This document shows, in pieces, positions 29,795 to 42,900 of a stretch of DNA of 64,000 bases; positions within the stretch are counted from its first letter, which is position 1; each line of letters starts with the position of its first letter. The stretch is taken from assembly GCF_963678635.1 (NCBI RefSeq), contig NC_087066.1, positions 60,296,875-60,360,874 on the forward strand. Direction: 5' to 3'. The notes under the pieces are model-generated. The model was not told the DNA's origin and ran no database searches. It saw nothing but the letters and a program-made list of their open reading frames with translations. The translations under genes and the position numbers were made by a program. Source of the DNA: Symsagittifera roscoffensis. Taxonomy: Eukaryota; Xenacoelomorpha; Acoela; Convolutidae.

Positions 29795-32700
29795 ATGGAG
29801 GAACTGGCTGATTCGCTTGCCGCCGGATTCTCCGTAACAAAATCTGAACCTGGTACTTTTTCAACAGACAAGAACCATCCGCGATATCAACAATTCAAAC
29901 CAAAAGGAGAGGTGAATTCTCAGAATTTGAGGCGAAAGCGGTTCCTAGAACAACAGAAAGCGTAAGTTGTTTTTTTTTGCCGTCGCTTGAATGCAAAAGT
30001 GTCCTGAAGAGCTCGTGAAAGCAAACGCGGAACAGAAAAATCAATCTCGTTAATAAATGAAAAATAACCTTGGGTCTTTAAAAAATAATAAATGAGCTGT
30101 AAATGCATAAAATTGCAAACGTTTTGAATAAAATTCAATCAAAATTTCTCTATTAGAGTCAAAGTCATTGCAAAAATTGAAATTTTGCATATAATATCCA
30201 GCAATAAGGATTTTATTGCATCGATTCATTTTGTTGTGCTATTGAATCATTGATCATTTTTAATGGCAAGCGTTTGTGGCTGAAATTAACAAAGAAAGTC
30301 CAGTCTCGATCCGATGAGGTAATGTACGTTGATAGCTTATCTAAACATTTCTCTAAAAGTTGACCTTCTCAGTTTTCTCAGAAAAGGTGGAATCAATGGA
30401 TCTTGATTTTATTCGGTTACCGCAGTAAGTAAACAACCTCAGGCCAATAAGTAGACAAGTTTTCCCATTTCTGTTCATAAAGCAAATTTTGCTTGCCAAA
30501 AACTACTACAGTTTTTACCGGACAAATTTAGGCACCTTGTTTCACATCTCAGTCCAATTTTAAGTTTTCGAAATGTGGAAAATTATGTTGTTTGTAACTG
30601 AAAAAAAGTTATGAAGTATTTGTTTGAATAGGAAAAGATGTGATGCACAACTACTAGCCAGAAAAATTGCCGAAGACAACTTGAGTGACATCGAGCAAGA
30701 AGGGGATGACTTCTCAGATGGAAGCGAAATGGAAGATGAGGTCTCTAAGAGAACCGCGTTCAAAACCTCTGGTTTGTGCAGCTACTCTTCAAGGCCTCGG
30801 AAACAGCATAAAACTCCCAGGGTGCGTCTTATTGACAGAAAAAGGCGACAATAGTCAGTGTTCGAATTGAAATGATCATTCGTGTAATCCTAACTGTTTT
30901 AGCTCATGCTATCTGAATGGCTTGTTGATGTACCTGAAGATTTCGAAGCAAGCTGTTATGTGGTACCTTGTCCGGTTGGTAAACGAAACCTGGTTACTGC
31001 ATCTCAGGTTCGAGTCAAGTTGAGACAAGCGTTTGACAAAAATTGTACAGATTTTATCATGACGGCATTTTCAGGGATATTGCACTGCATGGACAAAGTT
31101 CGGAGTGCGAGCGCAATATGAGTTCGAGTCAGCGCTGCCCCATGGTAACCGCCATAACACAAACTATCAGAAATATGGTACAACCACCAAATCCAATCAC
31201 ATACCACCCCAATTAATAAAACTAGGAGAATATACTGATGAATAGATTCACCGATTGAGTTGTTGTTTCCAAATAGTTTTATTTTAGACTTCAAAGAATA
31301 AGCTTTCTGAATTTCGATGAACTGAAGATTTATTTTTAGCTTACACAATTTTGGATTGTGTATACAGTCCACCAGAGAACAAGTATTACTGCGTTGATTT
31401 ACTCTGTTGGAATGGACATCCATTTCTAGATTGCGAGGTGAGTCGTTACTCTTAAGAGAAGTTATTACAGGTAATGACAATAAAAACGAACACAAGTTGT
31501 TATTCGGGGATAGTTCTAAGAGATGTGGTTTCAGACGGAGTTCAGGTTTTTCTGGCTGCAAACAAAGTTCCAAGAGAACCCAGAAATCACCAAGAAATCC
31601 AAATTCAACCGCGTGAGTCTCATATAATAAATATTTCAAAATAAAAGGTAGAAAATGAGTTACTCTAAAGCAATATTTTGTTTACTTTAGTCGCCATTTG
31701 AGATTCTACCTTATTTTCCTTGCACATCGGAGGGAATTGTAAATGCTGTCTCCTATTTTCCACCAGAAAAAGTAAGTATCTAACTGAAAGTTTTAAGTGT
31801 AACAAACGAAGTGATTGTAAATTATATTATATATGTCGTGATGCTTTTTTGTTGCAGGAAAAAGCCCTTAAATTTGTTCACGCTCAACAGATTTTTCTTG
31901 GATTTTTTAAAAAGTTGTTCATTTCCTGTGTTTTAAAGGAAAACAAACTCCAGAATAGAATAGCAACAGTGTAAATGTAGAGAAAAACGTGAATGACTTC
32001 TAGTTTCAAAAATCGACTTAAATTTTTAAAATTTTGAGCGGAAAAAATTATCCTTTGATCCAATTTTTCTCCAAACACCAGTACTTAAAAATATCAATGA
32101 TAGACAAATCTGGAAATTCAACATACTTAAATGTGATATTTTTCTTCGAAACTTGAAAAAAGTTCGAAATTTTTTTCAATCCAGTTTTTTCGGTTTCCTT
32201 AGTTATTTTGCTTTTCCAACCGTCTGTAGGCTATGTTCTCGTATCGAGTTAGTTTTAAAAATTATGTTGATCATAAAAAATTATTGCAATTTAAAGTGCT
32301 TCAACCTGAAAACTCATAAAGCGCAAAGAAAAGTCTATTTGTCGGTTTTACTAGTTCATAGACATTTTTCAAACTGTCTTGAGTTCATTGACATTTTTCA
32401 AACTATGTTGTCTGTTTTTTTTGTATCATTTTTTGTGTCTTTGTAATTTCAGTTCTAATTACCCCACCGCAAGTTAACTATTGTATCAATAGTATTTTTA
32501 TTTCAGCTGGATGGGGTATGGTTTTTTCACAAGCAGACACATTATCATTTGGGAGTGACTCCTCTTGTAGGCTGGCTCAAACCCCATATGGTCCCAGAAG
32601 TACTCAACGTACAAGTGCCTCTTCAATACTCAAAAGAGCAAGCGCAGATCAACAAGCAAACAACAAAACAGAAGAAAAGATATTTCGGAGACGCAGAAAG

Positions 32701-33043
32701 TGGAGATATTGATAGTTCGAAACAGACTCAAATTCTGTCTAAAGAGGACAAATGGGCTATGCAATCCAATGCAAATCATGCAAATATGACAAATAGTTTC
32801 GCTGCTAGAGCTAAAGTTAAGCCGAAAGATGATTTAGACGAAGGAGAAATAGTTGAAGACGACGAAGATCCGTTTGAAACTCCTGGAAGTGTTCGAATGC
32901 AGATGAGTAGTGATGTCGCTGGAAGTAGTAGTCAAGATTATGACCAGATGATGTCTAGTTATATAGCCAGCTCGGAGAGTGAGCAAGTAACAGACTTTAA
33001 CATGAACTCGAGAGCGAAAAGTGATTTTTCTAGTGACTGGTAA
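29795..33043 (+). CDS. SNUPN: Snurportin-1, m3G-cap snRNP import adaptor (8 exons)
   Basis: Coding exons are 29795-29961, 30632-30821, 30903-31007, 31075-31177, 31340-31437, 31535-31612, 31691-31771 and 32507-33043. All introns are GT-AG and all phases agree, giving 452 aa. Snurportin carries spliceosomal snRNPs with a trimethylguanosine cap into the nucleus through importin beta. The importin-beta-binding region is at about 28-75 ([10 protein letters not shown], then [10 protein letters not shown], then ARKIAEDN). The cap-binding domain runs from about 120 to 310: [51 protein letters not shown] and [12 protein letters not shown]. The two Trp that stack on the cap in the human protein correspond to W125 and W297. 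The protein is about 90 residues longer than the human one (360), because of a Lys-rich then acidic/Ser-rich C-terminal tail. The start is chosen for the conserved [15 protein letters not shown]-terminus. Confidence 0.95.
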
Positions 33044-33103
33044 TTTGTCTAGTTGCTGATAGTTGAATATGCTTTTTTTTGCTACTGTCTGTACTTTGAA
33101 TCA

Positions 33104-33109
33104 AATAAA
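33104..33109 (+). terminator. Polyadenylation signal of the snurportin gene
   Basis: A canonical AATAAA lies 61 bases after the stop codon, followed by T-rich sequence. It gives a short 3' untranslated region. Confidence 0.7.
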
Positions 33110-33535
33110 AGTTTTCACAAACTGCTTGTAGTTCAACCACGTGTTTCGGCTACATAAAAAATTTCTAAGCGTGAGTTGCTTGAAAATATAGAGAAAAAAA
33201 TTCAACATAAACAAGGTGCTAGTACTTTTTTCCAACAAACTAGCATAACAGAGATCTCTGCTGAAGTGCTCAATGTAGTATTTGTGAACTACTCGTGAGT
33301 AGTGGTGCAACCGAACGTTCGTTCGACGTTAAACCTTCGAAGGCTCTCGCGAACATTCAGTCCTATTTTACTTGTTTGTTATTGAGTTGTTTACATAAGT
33401 ATTCAAGGGGAAGGTTTTCATGCTGGAGGGACCGAATGCTGGAAAAATTTCAACCACTCTAAATTGCTTACCGCTACTGTTGGCTAAATGCCTTTCTCGC
33501 AAAATCGCAGTCAATATTAACAGAAAGTCATAATT

Positions 33536-34036
33536 ACACAAGCATAGCTTGTGTTATACTATGAACTTTCTCTGTTTTCCAACCTAAATCGCAAATATTG
33601 TTGCGATGCAATTGTTGCGACAAAATGTGTTCATTTTGATCCAGCTATTAAGTACAGCCAAGGCTATGGATATAAACACAGACTATTATATTACAAATAG
33701 CACTTAAGCTTCAAGATATCATGGTTCTGTAGCGTAGAGATTGGGAAGGAGACCAGTAGCAAAATAAGAGGGTTTGAACCTGGGCAGGGTTAGAAGTTTT
33801 TATGAACGTTTCCGTATACTTAATAAAATGCGGCCGCTATCAAATTTGAGACATGTAAGTTGGTAAATTTCTGCGTTATAATTGGCTTGCGTCACTTAGC
33901 AATTATATAGACTCATAATTGGCGTGCGTCACTGAAGAAATTTTGTAGACTCAAAGTTTTACTCATTCAGTTTTTCCCAGTAGCGTTAGCGGTCTTATTT
34001 TGCTTGTGTATGCGAAGTGCAACTTCGCCTCTGTGT
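33536..34036 (+). repeat. Hairpin-ended dispersed repeat with tRNA-like core, copy 1
   Basis: It starts with a perfect hairpin (ACACAAGC-ATA-GCTTGTGT, 33536-33554). The tract CTATGAACTTTCTCTG follows, then TCGCAAATATTG. A tRNA-like module is at 33721-33790, with a B-box-like GGGTTTGAACCT. It ends in a hairpin (GCGAAG-TGCAA-CTTCGC, 34012-34028) followed by CTCTGTGT. The same layout recurs at 38441-39034 and, inverted, at 42501-42966. It is a non-autonomous mobile element of uncertain class. Confidence 0.65.
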
Positions 34037-35225
34037 AAAATGAACTTGTTAACTTAAATGAAAATCGCTTTCCTATGTGATAGTGGAAATCAGGGCGGAT
34101 CTAGGTCGGTAAATTTCTTACGAACATTTAGACGAACAAAACTAAGTGCGGTAGCTGCCTTGAATTATTCAAGTCTTCGGGATTTTTTTTTTCGTATTTT
34201 ATGTCGGCTTGGTTTTCACAGGCAGCTCTTAGCTCGCAGTTATTACTATCATAAAACGCCATCGCTAGCCTAAAATATAATGTTTAAGGTGTTATTCTTG
34301 CATATAAAGCGAAGCAAATTATGAAAAACTGTTTTGCCGAGAGTAAGTGTCTATGTACAAAGTGAAGACCGTTATTTATGGATTTTGGTTTTTTTTAAGT
34401 TCCAATTTTTTCAACAAGGAAGGCAAGTTACGCTCTACGATAGCAAGTTCAATTGGCGCGAAGAACGAAAGTGACTTCGTTTCGAAATTGGGATTTAATA
34501 TTACGATTTGACTGTGGAATAGAAAGTTTTTGTTGATCCCGTTTTCTCAAAATGTGTTAGTTTTATGAAGTATGAAAAAAATGCCAATCAAAAAAATTCT
34601 TGGAATTAAAAGTGTTGCAGTCATAGGTTTTTTCTACAAAAATTTGAATTTTAAATGTTTGAAGAATTGCGATAGCTTGTTTTCTGTTTACTTGAGTTCA
34701 TAGACGCTTGTCAAACTTTGTAATGGCTGTTTTGTAGTTCTTGGAACTCGAATTAAACTGTGTCGGCTGCACACAGTAAAACTTTGTCGGTTTCCTAAGT
34801 ACAAACTACTTTTATGGTGAGTGGGAACGCCGATGTAAAAAAGCATCAGAGTATTGGAAAGTTTCTATTGTAAACGGTATTTGTTAATCTTTCGGGCCTT
34901 CGGATTAAACTTAAATTTAGTTTTTCTGGTCATTGGGTGTCTGCTGTAAACATTCTGGTGTAATTTCGTTCTATGATTTTTTTTATTTTTGTCATCTTCA
35001 TTTTCGTTTTAACTAACTAAAACAAAGTCAACAGAGTGAAGCTTTCGAATAAAAAAATTATCAGAAACTTTAGAGAAATCTTATCAAAAAACACAAAATT
35101 TTGAATGGCGCGCTTTAAGATGGTTTGCTGTATTGTTTTTTGCATTAAAATTGCTTTTCATTGCCTTGTTGATCGATTACGGCCAAGATCACTGTTTCAT
35201 AAACAGAATTATTTGGTCTGTTATT
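34037..35225. other. Intergenic AT-rich DNA
   Basis: No gene is supported. Short T-runs and fragments of the dispersed repeats are present, and no splice-compatible coding exon was found. Confidence 0.5.
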
Positions 35226-35911
35226 ACCCTTGCGATAAGCAAGGGTATTGCAATCGGGTGCTAGAATGTTTTCCCGTAAACAATTTTGTCCACAGGATCA
35301 CTTCCAGAGGATCTGTCCTTTTTTTCAGAGTATCTTCATTTCTAGAGGATCCTTTGAAGTGCTCAATTTCTTGAAAGCTCAAATAAGAGTACTTCAAGCC
35401 CGTTTCAGCTTGTGATTATTTTTTCAAAAAAATTTGGTTTTCGTCCTAGTTTCTGTCGGTTCAATTTTCCTTTTTTTAATTTATAATTTCAATTAACCAT
35501 CCGGTGGTATCTGGCGTGGATAACACAATTCCTTGGGACGGCAAATGCTTATGATTCGAATTTGGCTGGGATCTATTTTTTTTTTCGGCAAAATTGCGTT
35601 TTTGTTCTTTTTCGGACTATCGTCGTCCGTCTGTTTATTTTTGCCGACTTGTTCCCGTAGCATGAGAGTTTTGAACTTTCAGCTTTCTCAAAATGTTGTA
35701 CCACCCATGTTTGATGACACAGTCCGTTTGATGACAAGTTTTTTGGTTATTTTAGGATGTCTTTCTGCTTATTTTCGCCCGAAGAAAAGAAATGCGGCTT
35801 CATTCTAGCCTTTTGAAAGCTCCTTAGAAATTTTCTATCGGTGCAAGTTATTTTGTTACAGTCATTTTTGTATCGCATGTGGTGCGATGCTCAGCTTCGC
35901 CTCTGTGTTAA
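35226..35911 (+). repeat. Hairpin-ended dispersed repeat, copy without clear tRNA core
   Basis: It begins with the hairpin ACCCTTGC-GATAA-GCAAGGGT (35226-35246) followed by ATTGCAATCGGGT. It ends with the near-perfect hairpin GCGATGC-TCA-GCTTCGC (35884-35900) and CTCTGTGTT. The 5' part after the hairpin resembles 46285-46345 and its duplicate (GCAAGGTTATTG, ATTGCAATCGGGT, TTTTCCCGT). Confidence 0.5.
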
Positions 35912-36127
35912 AAGTTCTGTTTACCATAAATAAAGACTTGAAATAACTCAAACTGTGTTTGGATTCTTGGAAAATGTGTTTGAAAGTGTTCTGTTCTGCC
36001 CACCTAGTACTGTATTTATCTTTTATTTAACAAGGGAGCAGTAAATATTGTTCAAAAAAAGAGTGAAAGCGTCAAATGTAATCAATTTGGAAAAAAATGT
36101 TAGTTTCAATTTTTAATTTGATTTTTG

Positions 36128-36330
36128 ACCGTAGTTTTTGTTCCGACGCATTGAAAAATGGGGAGGAACTTTCGGGTGAGTTTTAGTTTTTTTTCCACGC
36201 AAACCAGCTACCACAATTAATCATCTGTGAGAGTTTAGTGATATAATTATATTAAAGCTCCTACAGCCGTGATGCGAATGATTAAAAAATTTCCCAAAGT
36301 GTAGAAAAACCGGTTTGAAAATCGAGCGAA
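36128..36330 (+). repeat. Dispersed repeat family with CAGCTACCACAAATAATC box, copy 1
   Basis: It shares, in order, TTCCGAC, GGGAGGAACTTT, TTTTCCACGCAAA, the box AGCTACCACAATTAATCATC, a TGATATA/ATATATT stretch, then GTGATGCGAA and GAAAAACCGG. The same series occurs at 44890-45180, 46543-46800 and 48084-48340. It is diverged from the other copies. Confidence 0.55.
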
Positions 36331-38440
36331 TAAAGCAGGCAGGCTAACAAAGGCTCTTTTTAATGCTTGAAAGCTTACAATAGCTTAATATAAAACGTAA
36401 AACTTATTTTTACTCGAGTAACGTTAATTTTTTTAAGTACTTTAAGGACTTTTTGGAATCAAAACTTCGTCAATTCAAAAAACTGAAAAAATTTGAAACA
36501 ATTTTTGAATTTTTTTTGACTTCTTGTTTGTTTTTCTGGTTATTTTTCTACAAAAATTGTTTTTCAGTTTGCTTATTTTACTATGACTCTCAATTATGCT
36601 TAGTTTTTTGCTCAGCTCTTTTTATCACAGGACGCCGAAAAAAAACGACACTAAATTGAAGAAAACTTTTTTGGTTGTATTTTGTAAGACAATGGTCGGA
36701 ACTTTCTGTGCAAGATAAAATCAAGCTATCAAATGATTCAATAATTGCGTCAGACACGTTGCTTAGCTGAAAAAAGAAGTCCGTTCCGATTTGATAAGGC
36801 TTTATTATAAATTCAAATAGAAGGGCGTGATATGCTCATTGGTCAGAATTTCCGTGCCTGAAACTACGAAGGTTCAATGTTTGGATCCGGTTAGGACCGA
36901 TTCTTTCTGCTAAGTTGAATTTTTGGATCGAAATGTTAATTTTCGGTCGATCATTTGGCTTTTTAATTTTTCAGCCCAGAAGTTACAAATTTCCGAATAT
37001 TTTATTGTAATTAAAAATCTTTTTGAGGTGTTTCGGTAATAGTAAAAGTAGCTGTTATGGCCGCAAAGTGGCAAATAGTGCTGAAATAGAGAAAAGTTTG
37101 ACCCAAACCAATCAAATTTCCAGCCTGGAAATCCTGTTTTATTCAGCTCATGAGTTCCCGTATCTATCTCTTGTGGCTGGTTTTCTATGAATTTGGAAAA
37201 AATGAATGAGATTATTCCAGACTTGTTTTCCTAATGATTTTTTTCTGCGCTTCACAAGTGATGCGAAGCTTTGATTCATTTCTCTGGCACACTCGTGATA
37301 GTAGGTGTCTTATAATCAGGTACAAAAATACTCAAGTTATATTTGTGTTAACTGCTCGAAGCTGGCACATCTATTTTGTGAGTAGAATAAATTGATATAG
37401 ATTGTACCAAGCTGACATGCGCAGTTTATTTAAATCAGTTCAAATTAAACCCTTTTATGTAATTCAAAGTTTTGCTTGCAAAATTCAGTCAGAAGAGCGT
37501 TATGAAACTAGCAAACGGTTGTGCTACACGGAATCGAAGAAGAGCTTTGCAACCTTGCGATACAACTCAGACATAGCATTGCAAGTGTATATAAAATGAT
37601 ACGGAAAATCGCCAAAAAACTGTCGAAAAAATTAGGTCTGCAAAAACTCCTAAGAAGCCAGCAATACTTAAGCCGAAACTTAATTTAGCCAATAAAATGT
37701 TATCATAACTTTTTTCACGCCTTTCGCCTCCTGAATACTCAATTTTACTTTTTTATTCTACAAACGACGCAATATAAGATGACTAAGCGAATATAACATG
37801 CGCCGAAACCATTTGAACGAAAAAATAAATTAAAAGGAAATCATACAATTCAGAGTTCATAAAAGAACAAATAAAAGAAAAATAGCTCAATTTAAAAAAA
37901 AGTCAATGCACCGGAAATTCGGCCAATGAAAATCTAAGCAGACAACTAATAGCTCATTCTCTCAAGTTTTCCTAAAAAGTCAATTTGCATATCTATACAA
38001 ATAATGCTATCAATGCGCCAATAAAGCGGATAAATCACATGCTACTAAATCGCTTGCCAACAAAAATGGAACTCAAAAGCTTCGCATTTGTGTAAAAGAA
38101 CATACGATGTCGTTTGTCGTTTAAATAATAAAGATCATGATGAAGAGACTGTTATAGTTTTTATTTTAAGAAGAGAGCCGTTAATAAAATTTTTCTTGTG
38201 AGCAGAAAGCTTCTTCTTGCTGAATAATTGTTTTTTTTCGTTGATTCATTGCATTATCAATATGTGCTAACTTGATCATTATTTTTGGTTGCTGTACTTC
38301 AGGTAAAATTGCGTGAGGAAACTCCGCCTTTAAAGCTACTCTTTAATTTTGACGGTTTTAAGTAAATTGATCACTTATGCATTGTCTTTTGTTTGGTTAA
38401 CCAAATAAAAGAAGAAAACATCTCGACAAATTGTATCATT
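36331..38440. other. Intergenic AT-rich DNA
   Basis: No gene is supported. Some T-rich frames are open by composition only. A fragment like the 3' end of the hairpin-ended repeats (GCTTCGCATTTGTGTAAAA) is seen near 38079. Confidence 0.45.
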
Positions 38441-39034
38441 ACACTTGCGAAGCAAAGTGTATTAGTACGAACTTTCTTTGTTTTTTTTTACTAATCTAAG
38501 TCGCAAATAAAAGTGCTACTTTGGTGGCATTTTAAATCAGTAGGCTGTGGTAGCAGTATAGTATTATATATGGTTTGACAATTTGATTAGTAAAAAGTTA
38601 ACACAATTGATGCATTTTTAATTCATCAAATGAACCGAAACAAGTTTTTTGTTTCAAACAGCAGTACAAGGGTAAGAAGTTTGATTTCAAAAATTTTTCA
38701 ACTCTATGTATCTCGCAATTTTTTTGAAATGCACAATGTATACATAATTTGGCTTTATGCTTTCCAGTTTATCACATGCCAAGTTGTGTCTTTTTGTATT
38801 TGTTGCTATTTTTGCTGCATCGAATTGGCAATTTATTAGCATATGGAGCTGCGTTATTGGTGGTATCCGTGGCTGAGTGGTAAATGCGTGAGACTCTAAT
38901 TTGCTAGGTCGCAGATTCGAATCAGATACGTAGCCGTTTTTGCAAATTCGAGGCATACTTATTTTTCTTAATTCACCTGATACAGCTGCTTTTTGGTCGT
39001 GTTCTCGCAAGTGTTAGCGAATTGCAGATTCGTC
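38441..39034 (+). repeat. Hairpin-ended dispersed repeat with tRNA-Ser-like core, copy 2
   Basis: It opens with ACACTTGCGAAGCAAAGTGT (hairpin-forming), then TAGTACGAACTTTCTTTG and AGTCGCAAATA. A tRNA-like module is at 38865-38935, with A-box-like TGGCTGAGTGG and B-box-like AGATTCGAATC and an extended variable region, closest in pattern to tRNA-Ser. The tail carries CTGCTTTTTGGTCGTGTTCTCGC, shared with the inverted copy at 42501 (counted there on the minus strand), and a decayed terminal hairpin. Confidence 0.7.
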
Positions 39035-39917
39035 TGTTCAAAATTTGAAATACTGCACTAGCATTCATATTATTGGAAAGAAGGAGGTGTAGATTTGAAT
39101 GACTAATCATCATTCATCGTTCTTTTTTTTAGACACCTATTCTTGTTCTCAGAGGTGTTAGTTGATACATAATCGAGTAGCTTTTTTGAGTAGTTTTATT
39201 CGATGTTTCTCTTACTTTGTATCTTAACTTTAGTTCTCTTCACATTTTGTCTTATCTTAACCAAAGTTGAAGTGAAGAGAAATAATGGGACCGATCAACC
39301 GATCATTTAGCAGACCAACCTTTTTGCATTAAAAGTGAAAAAATAGTCTTTTAGCAGACCAACGTAATAAACTGATGCATGATTGATTGATAGACAGGCG
39401 AATATTATGAAACGACTGCGACATCTGTGACTGAGAGCCTTGTGCACGCAAGCTACCAGAAACATTTCCTCTTGAAATCTTTTTAGCTTCGAGAAAGGAG
39501 CGCAAGGAAAAAGATACTAAAATTAAATACAAAGAAACATTTGACAAAATTGAAACAAAGATAAGTAGAGGAATCCAAGAGAAGAGAAGTAAGTAAGAAT
39601 GATTGTAACATCTTTGACGCTTTAAGGCTCATCATTTTAAAGATAAAGCATACGATTGATAATTGTTCAGCACTTCACAGAAGTTAAACTAAGACACAAA
39701 ATTAGATCAACGTACAAAATTGCGAACACAAGGTTGAAAAATCATTAATCTAGAATAAATAGTTTCTGGGTCAAAATATCTATAATTTGACCAATAATTT
39801 AGAAATACGGTTAAGTACAAAACCACCTTTCAGAACGTAAAACCACAAAAATAAACATCTCTGCTTTTTTGTAAGCAAAACAAAACTATAAGTTTTAGCT
39901 GTAAGCTTTCATGATGC
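39035..39917. other. Spacer downstream of the zinc-finger gene
   Basis: No gene is visible. It should contain the 3' untranslated region of the minus-strand zinc-finger gene. The nearest AATAAA on that strand that I noticed is near 39195. Confidence 0.45.
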
Positions 39918-42900
39918 TCAATTGTTTTCAGAACTGTTTGCTAAAAATTCAAGCTGCATCTGTTGATTTCGCTCTAATTGTGCCAATTTCAGACTCAATT
40001 CTAGAGAATTAAAGTGAGGGTTTAGAAGTCCCTGTTCGACAAACGCCCGACTCGTTTCCTGGTGCAGCGGAGATTGTCTGGTACCGAAATCGATACTGGT
40101 AGAAGGATCGATCCCCAGTGATGCCCTTTGAGGACTTTTTTTGAGCGATGTCAGAATTTGCTGCTCTTGCTTCAAAGCTCCAAGTAACTGTTGCGCTGTG
40201 TTGGGAGATTTAGCAAGCATGGTTAAATGTTTGTTAAGTAACAATTGCGCTTCGGATGTTGATCGATGCAAGGAACTGGAACCTCCAGAGCCAGATGTAC
40301 CAGCTTGGTGAGATTCCAGCAACTCATTTGGAGTTCCGCTATTACGCGAAAGATTTCCGGACGAGATCTCACTTCCTGAGAACGCAGAGTCGGGAGTCTC
40401 GACATCGTCTCGTGACTCGGATTTGAGGCGACTGGTTCTGTGTTGTTTTTTGTTCATTTGTTCGCGCTGAATTTCCTCGACCGGTCGAGTTGGAAACTCA
40501 GTGGCGTTTGTGACTTCTAAGTGAGGGTGCACGTTTCGACAGTGCAGAACTAGAGTGTACTTCCGCGTGAACGACCTGAAACAATTTTTTTATGTCATTG
40601 AGCTAAACAAATTATTTTAAGGGTCACAAACTAGAATAGGTCGAAAGCTATTATTGTCTTGAGCTCAAATTTAAAAAAATATTTCGCCTGTGATCTGTTT
40701 TTGGTAAAGTTATAAGGGTGAAAGTTGCTACTTTTATTGCCAAAATATTTTTTTTTCGATCATTTCGTCAATTATTCAATCAAAATTTTTTAATTGGCTT
40801 TAGAGTGCAGTTAGAACATTCAGGGCTTCGCCCTGATATACGAGCAGTATTTTTTAATTTAAAATCTATAATTAATTCAAAGAAGCCATAGATTATGATG
40901 AAAATCTATATTTTCTCAAAAAAGCCAGTGACAAAATTGCCTTGAAGACATTTTTTTACAAAAAAAAACCGTGCCAAAAACTTTGTTCGATAAGTCACAA
41001 ATATATTTTATGGAGGCCCAAAAACGTGTGTTTTATAGACTAAATGAAAAGTTTTCCAATGAAAAAAATGTGAAAGGCTTACCCACAGCGATCTTTTAAC
41101 TTGACGAAGTCTTTACATACCCCGTTTGTTTTTCGGTTTTATCTAAACCAGCCAATGTAAATATAAACCAGCCGAAATATCAACTAGTTGAAAATACGTA
41201 AGTCTTACATAATAGTTATGTAACAATCAGTGGCGTGCGCAGAAATGTTTCTAGGGGGGGCGGCGGTTTTTCAAAAAAAATTGAAAAATTTTCCGCCCTT
41301 TTTTTTTAGGTTGGACCAATCTGATTTTCCGAGCTCTCCGAAGATACTATATAAAACCCTATTTTGTCAAAAGTTTTCTGCGCCGCAGGTAAAATTTTCA
41401 AAAAAAAACAGGCCAAAAAGGCGTTTTTAACCATTTTTTTTTAAAATTTTGACCAAAAAACTTTTTTTTTTCGGCCTGCGCTCCCCCCTTAAAATTAGTT
41501 ATATTGGCGCCTTTAGAAAAATTTTAAAGTTGGTCAGCCAAAAATGGTTGTAGTTTATTATACCAAAGCGGGAACCCTTTGGAAAAATTTGGCAACCAGA
41601 ATTGAGGGGAGGAGGCGGTCGCAACCCCTTCTGGGCAGGCTACTGGTAAAAATTATGTAACACGCAAATTCACTAATATGATGTCACTTTACGGCTAGCT
41701 TACATACTCTGCGCATTTTCGGTTGGTTTATACTTCGGCTGGTTTATTTATACCGGATTAAATGCACTTTCACATTCAGCAATTGGGCGATTCTTAACTT
41801 ACTTTGATTCACAGTCCTCTGAAACTAAAAAGCAAAAAAAAACACCAAATATAATTGTGCTCTGACTCTTAGCCGGTTAATTTTGCACCATTAAAACTAT
41901 TGGAGACAAAAATAAGAGAAGCTTTTTGAAAAGATTGAATAAAAATGAACCAACCTGTAGCAAACAGGACATTGTACGATTTCTCTATTGGCGCCATGCA
42001 CTTCTTTGATGTGCCTGTAGCTACACTTTTTCTTCATCACTTTACTACACTTCGGACAGGACCACAACGCATCACTGTCGGAAACGCCAGCCGAATCAGA
42101 ACTCGGAGGAGTCGATGACATCAGGGTTCCGGCGACAGTCGACTGCTTTGAGGAGTCGCCGAGATCCGACGCCGAGGTTGTTGCCAGTCCCGAAGACGAA
42201 GCGAGGAAGTCGGGGTCGTCTCTGACGAGGGAAGAAGTGGTGAATGATTGTCGTCTGTAGCAATCGCTGTCCGAAGTCAGAGACGCACTTCGTTTCTTAA
42301 TAGGCCCATCTGAATAGAAAAATTTTAAATCAAACTATTTAGAAATAAGCAATGATCAAATACAAGTGGCTTAATAACTCCATGTTTTGGCTTAAATTGG
42401 ACTCTTTACTAGCTACAAAAGTGCAAAAAAAATAACACTAGCCACCTAAGTTGAAATGTTGTCCATTTTGTTTTCGTTGAAATTGAAAATAAGATTGATC
42501 GACATAGAGGCGAAGCTGTGCTTCGCAAATACTAGCGAGAACACGACCAAAAAGCAGCTCTAGAAAGTGCATAAGAAAAAATAGAAGTAAGCCTCAAATT
42601 AGCAAAAACTGGGCTAGGTCTAGGATTCGATCTGCGACCTACTGCAATCAAGAGATTTAGAGTCTCACGCACTATCCACTCAGCCACACAAGCTTAACAA
42701 CCAACAAACACTAGATACCAATAAATTAGCTACATATGCTAATCAATTGCCAATGCTATTGAGCAAAAGTGGCACCAAATACAAACAGACTCAATTTTGC
42801 AAGTAATAATTTGGATTATAACTAAATGAAGGCATCCAAACTAACTTTGCATGTAACAAATCGCTATGAAAAAGCTGTAAAGGTGCCCCACAAGTAGCAC

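Noticed and set aside
35105-35808. Plus-strand hydrophobic frames of about 90 codons
   Set aside because: They are T-rich frames open by composition and lie inside or next to a hairpin-ended repeat. No exon signals or homology are seen.
38865-38935. Functional tRNA-Ser gene
   Set aside because: Stems are imperfect, related but different copies exist at 42.6 kb, and all sit inside a larger dispersed repeat. It is a tRNA-derived repeat.
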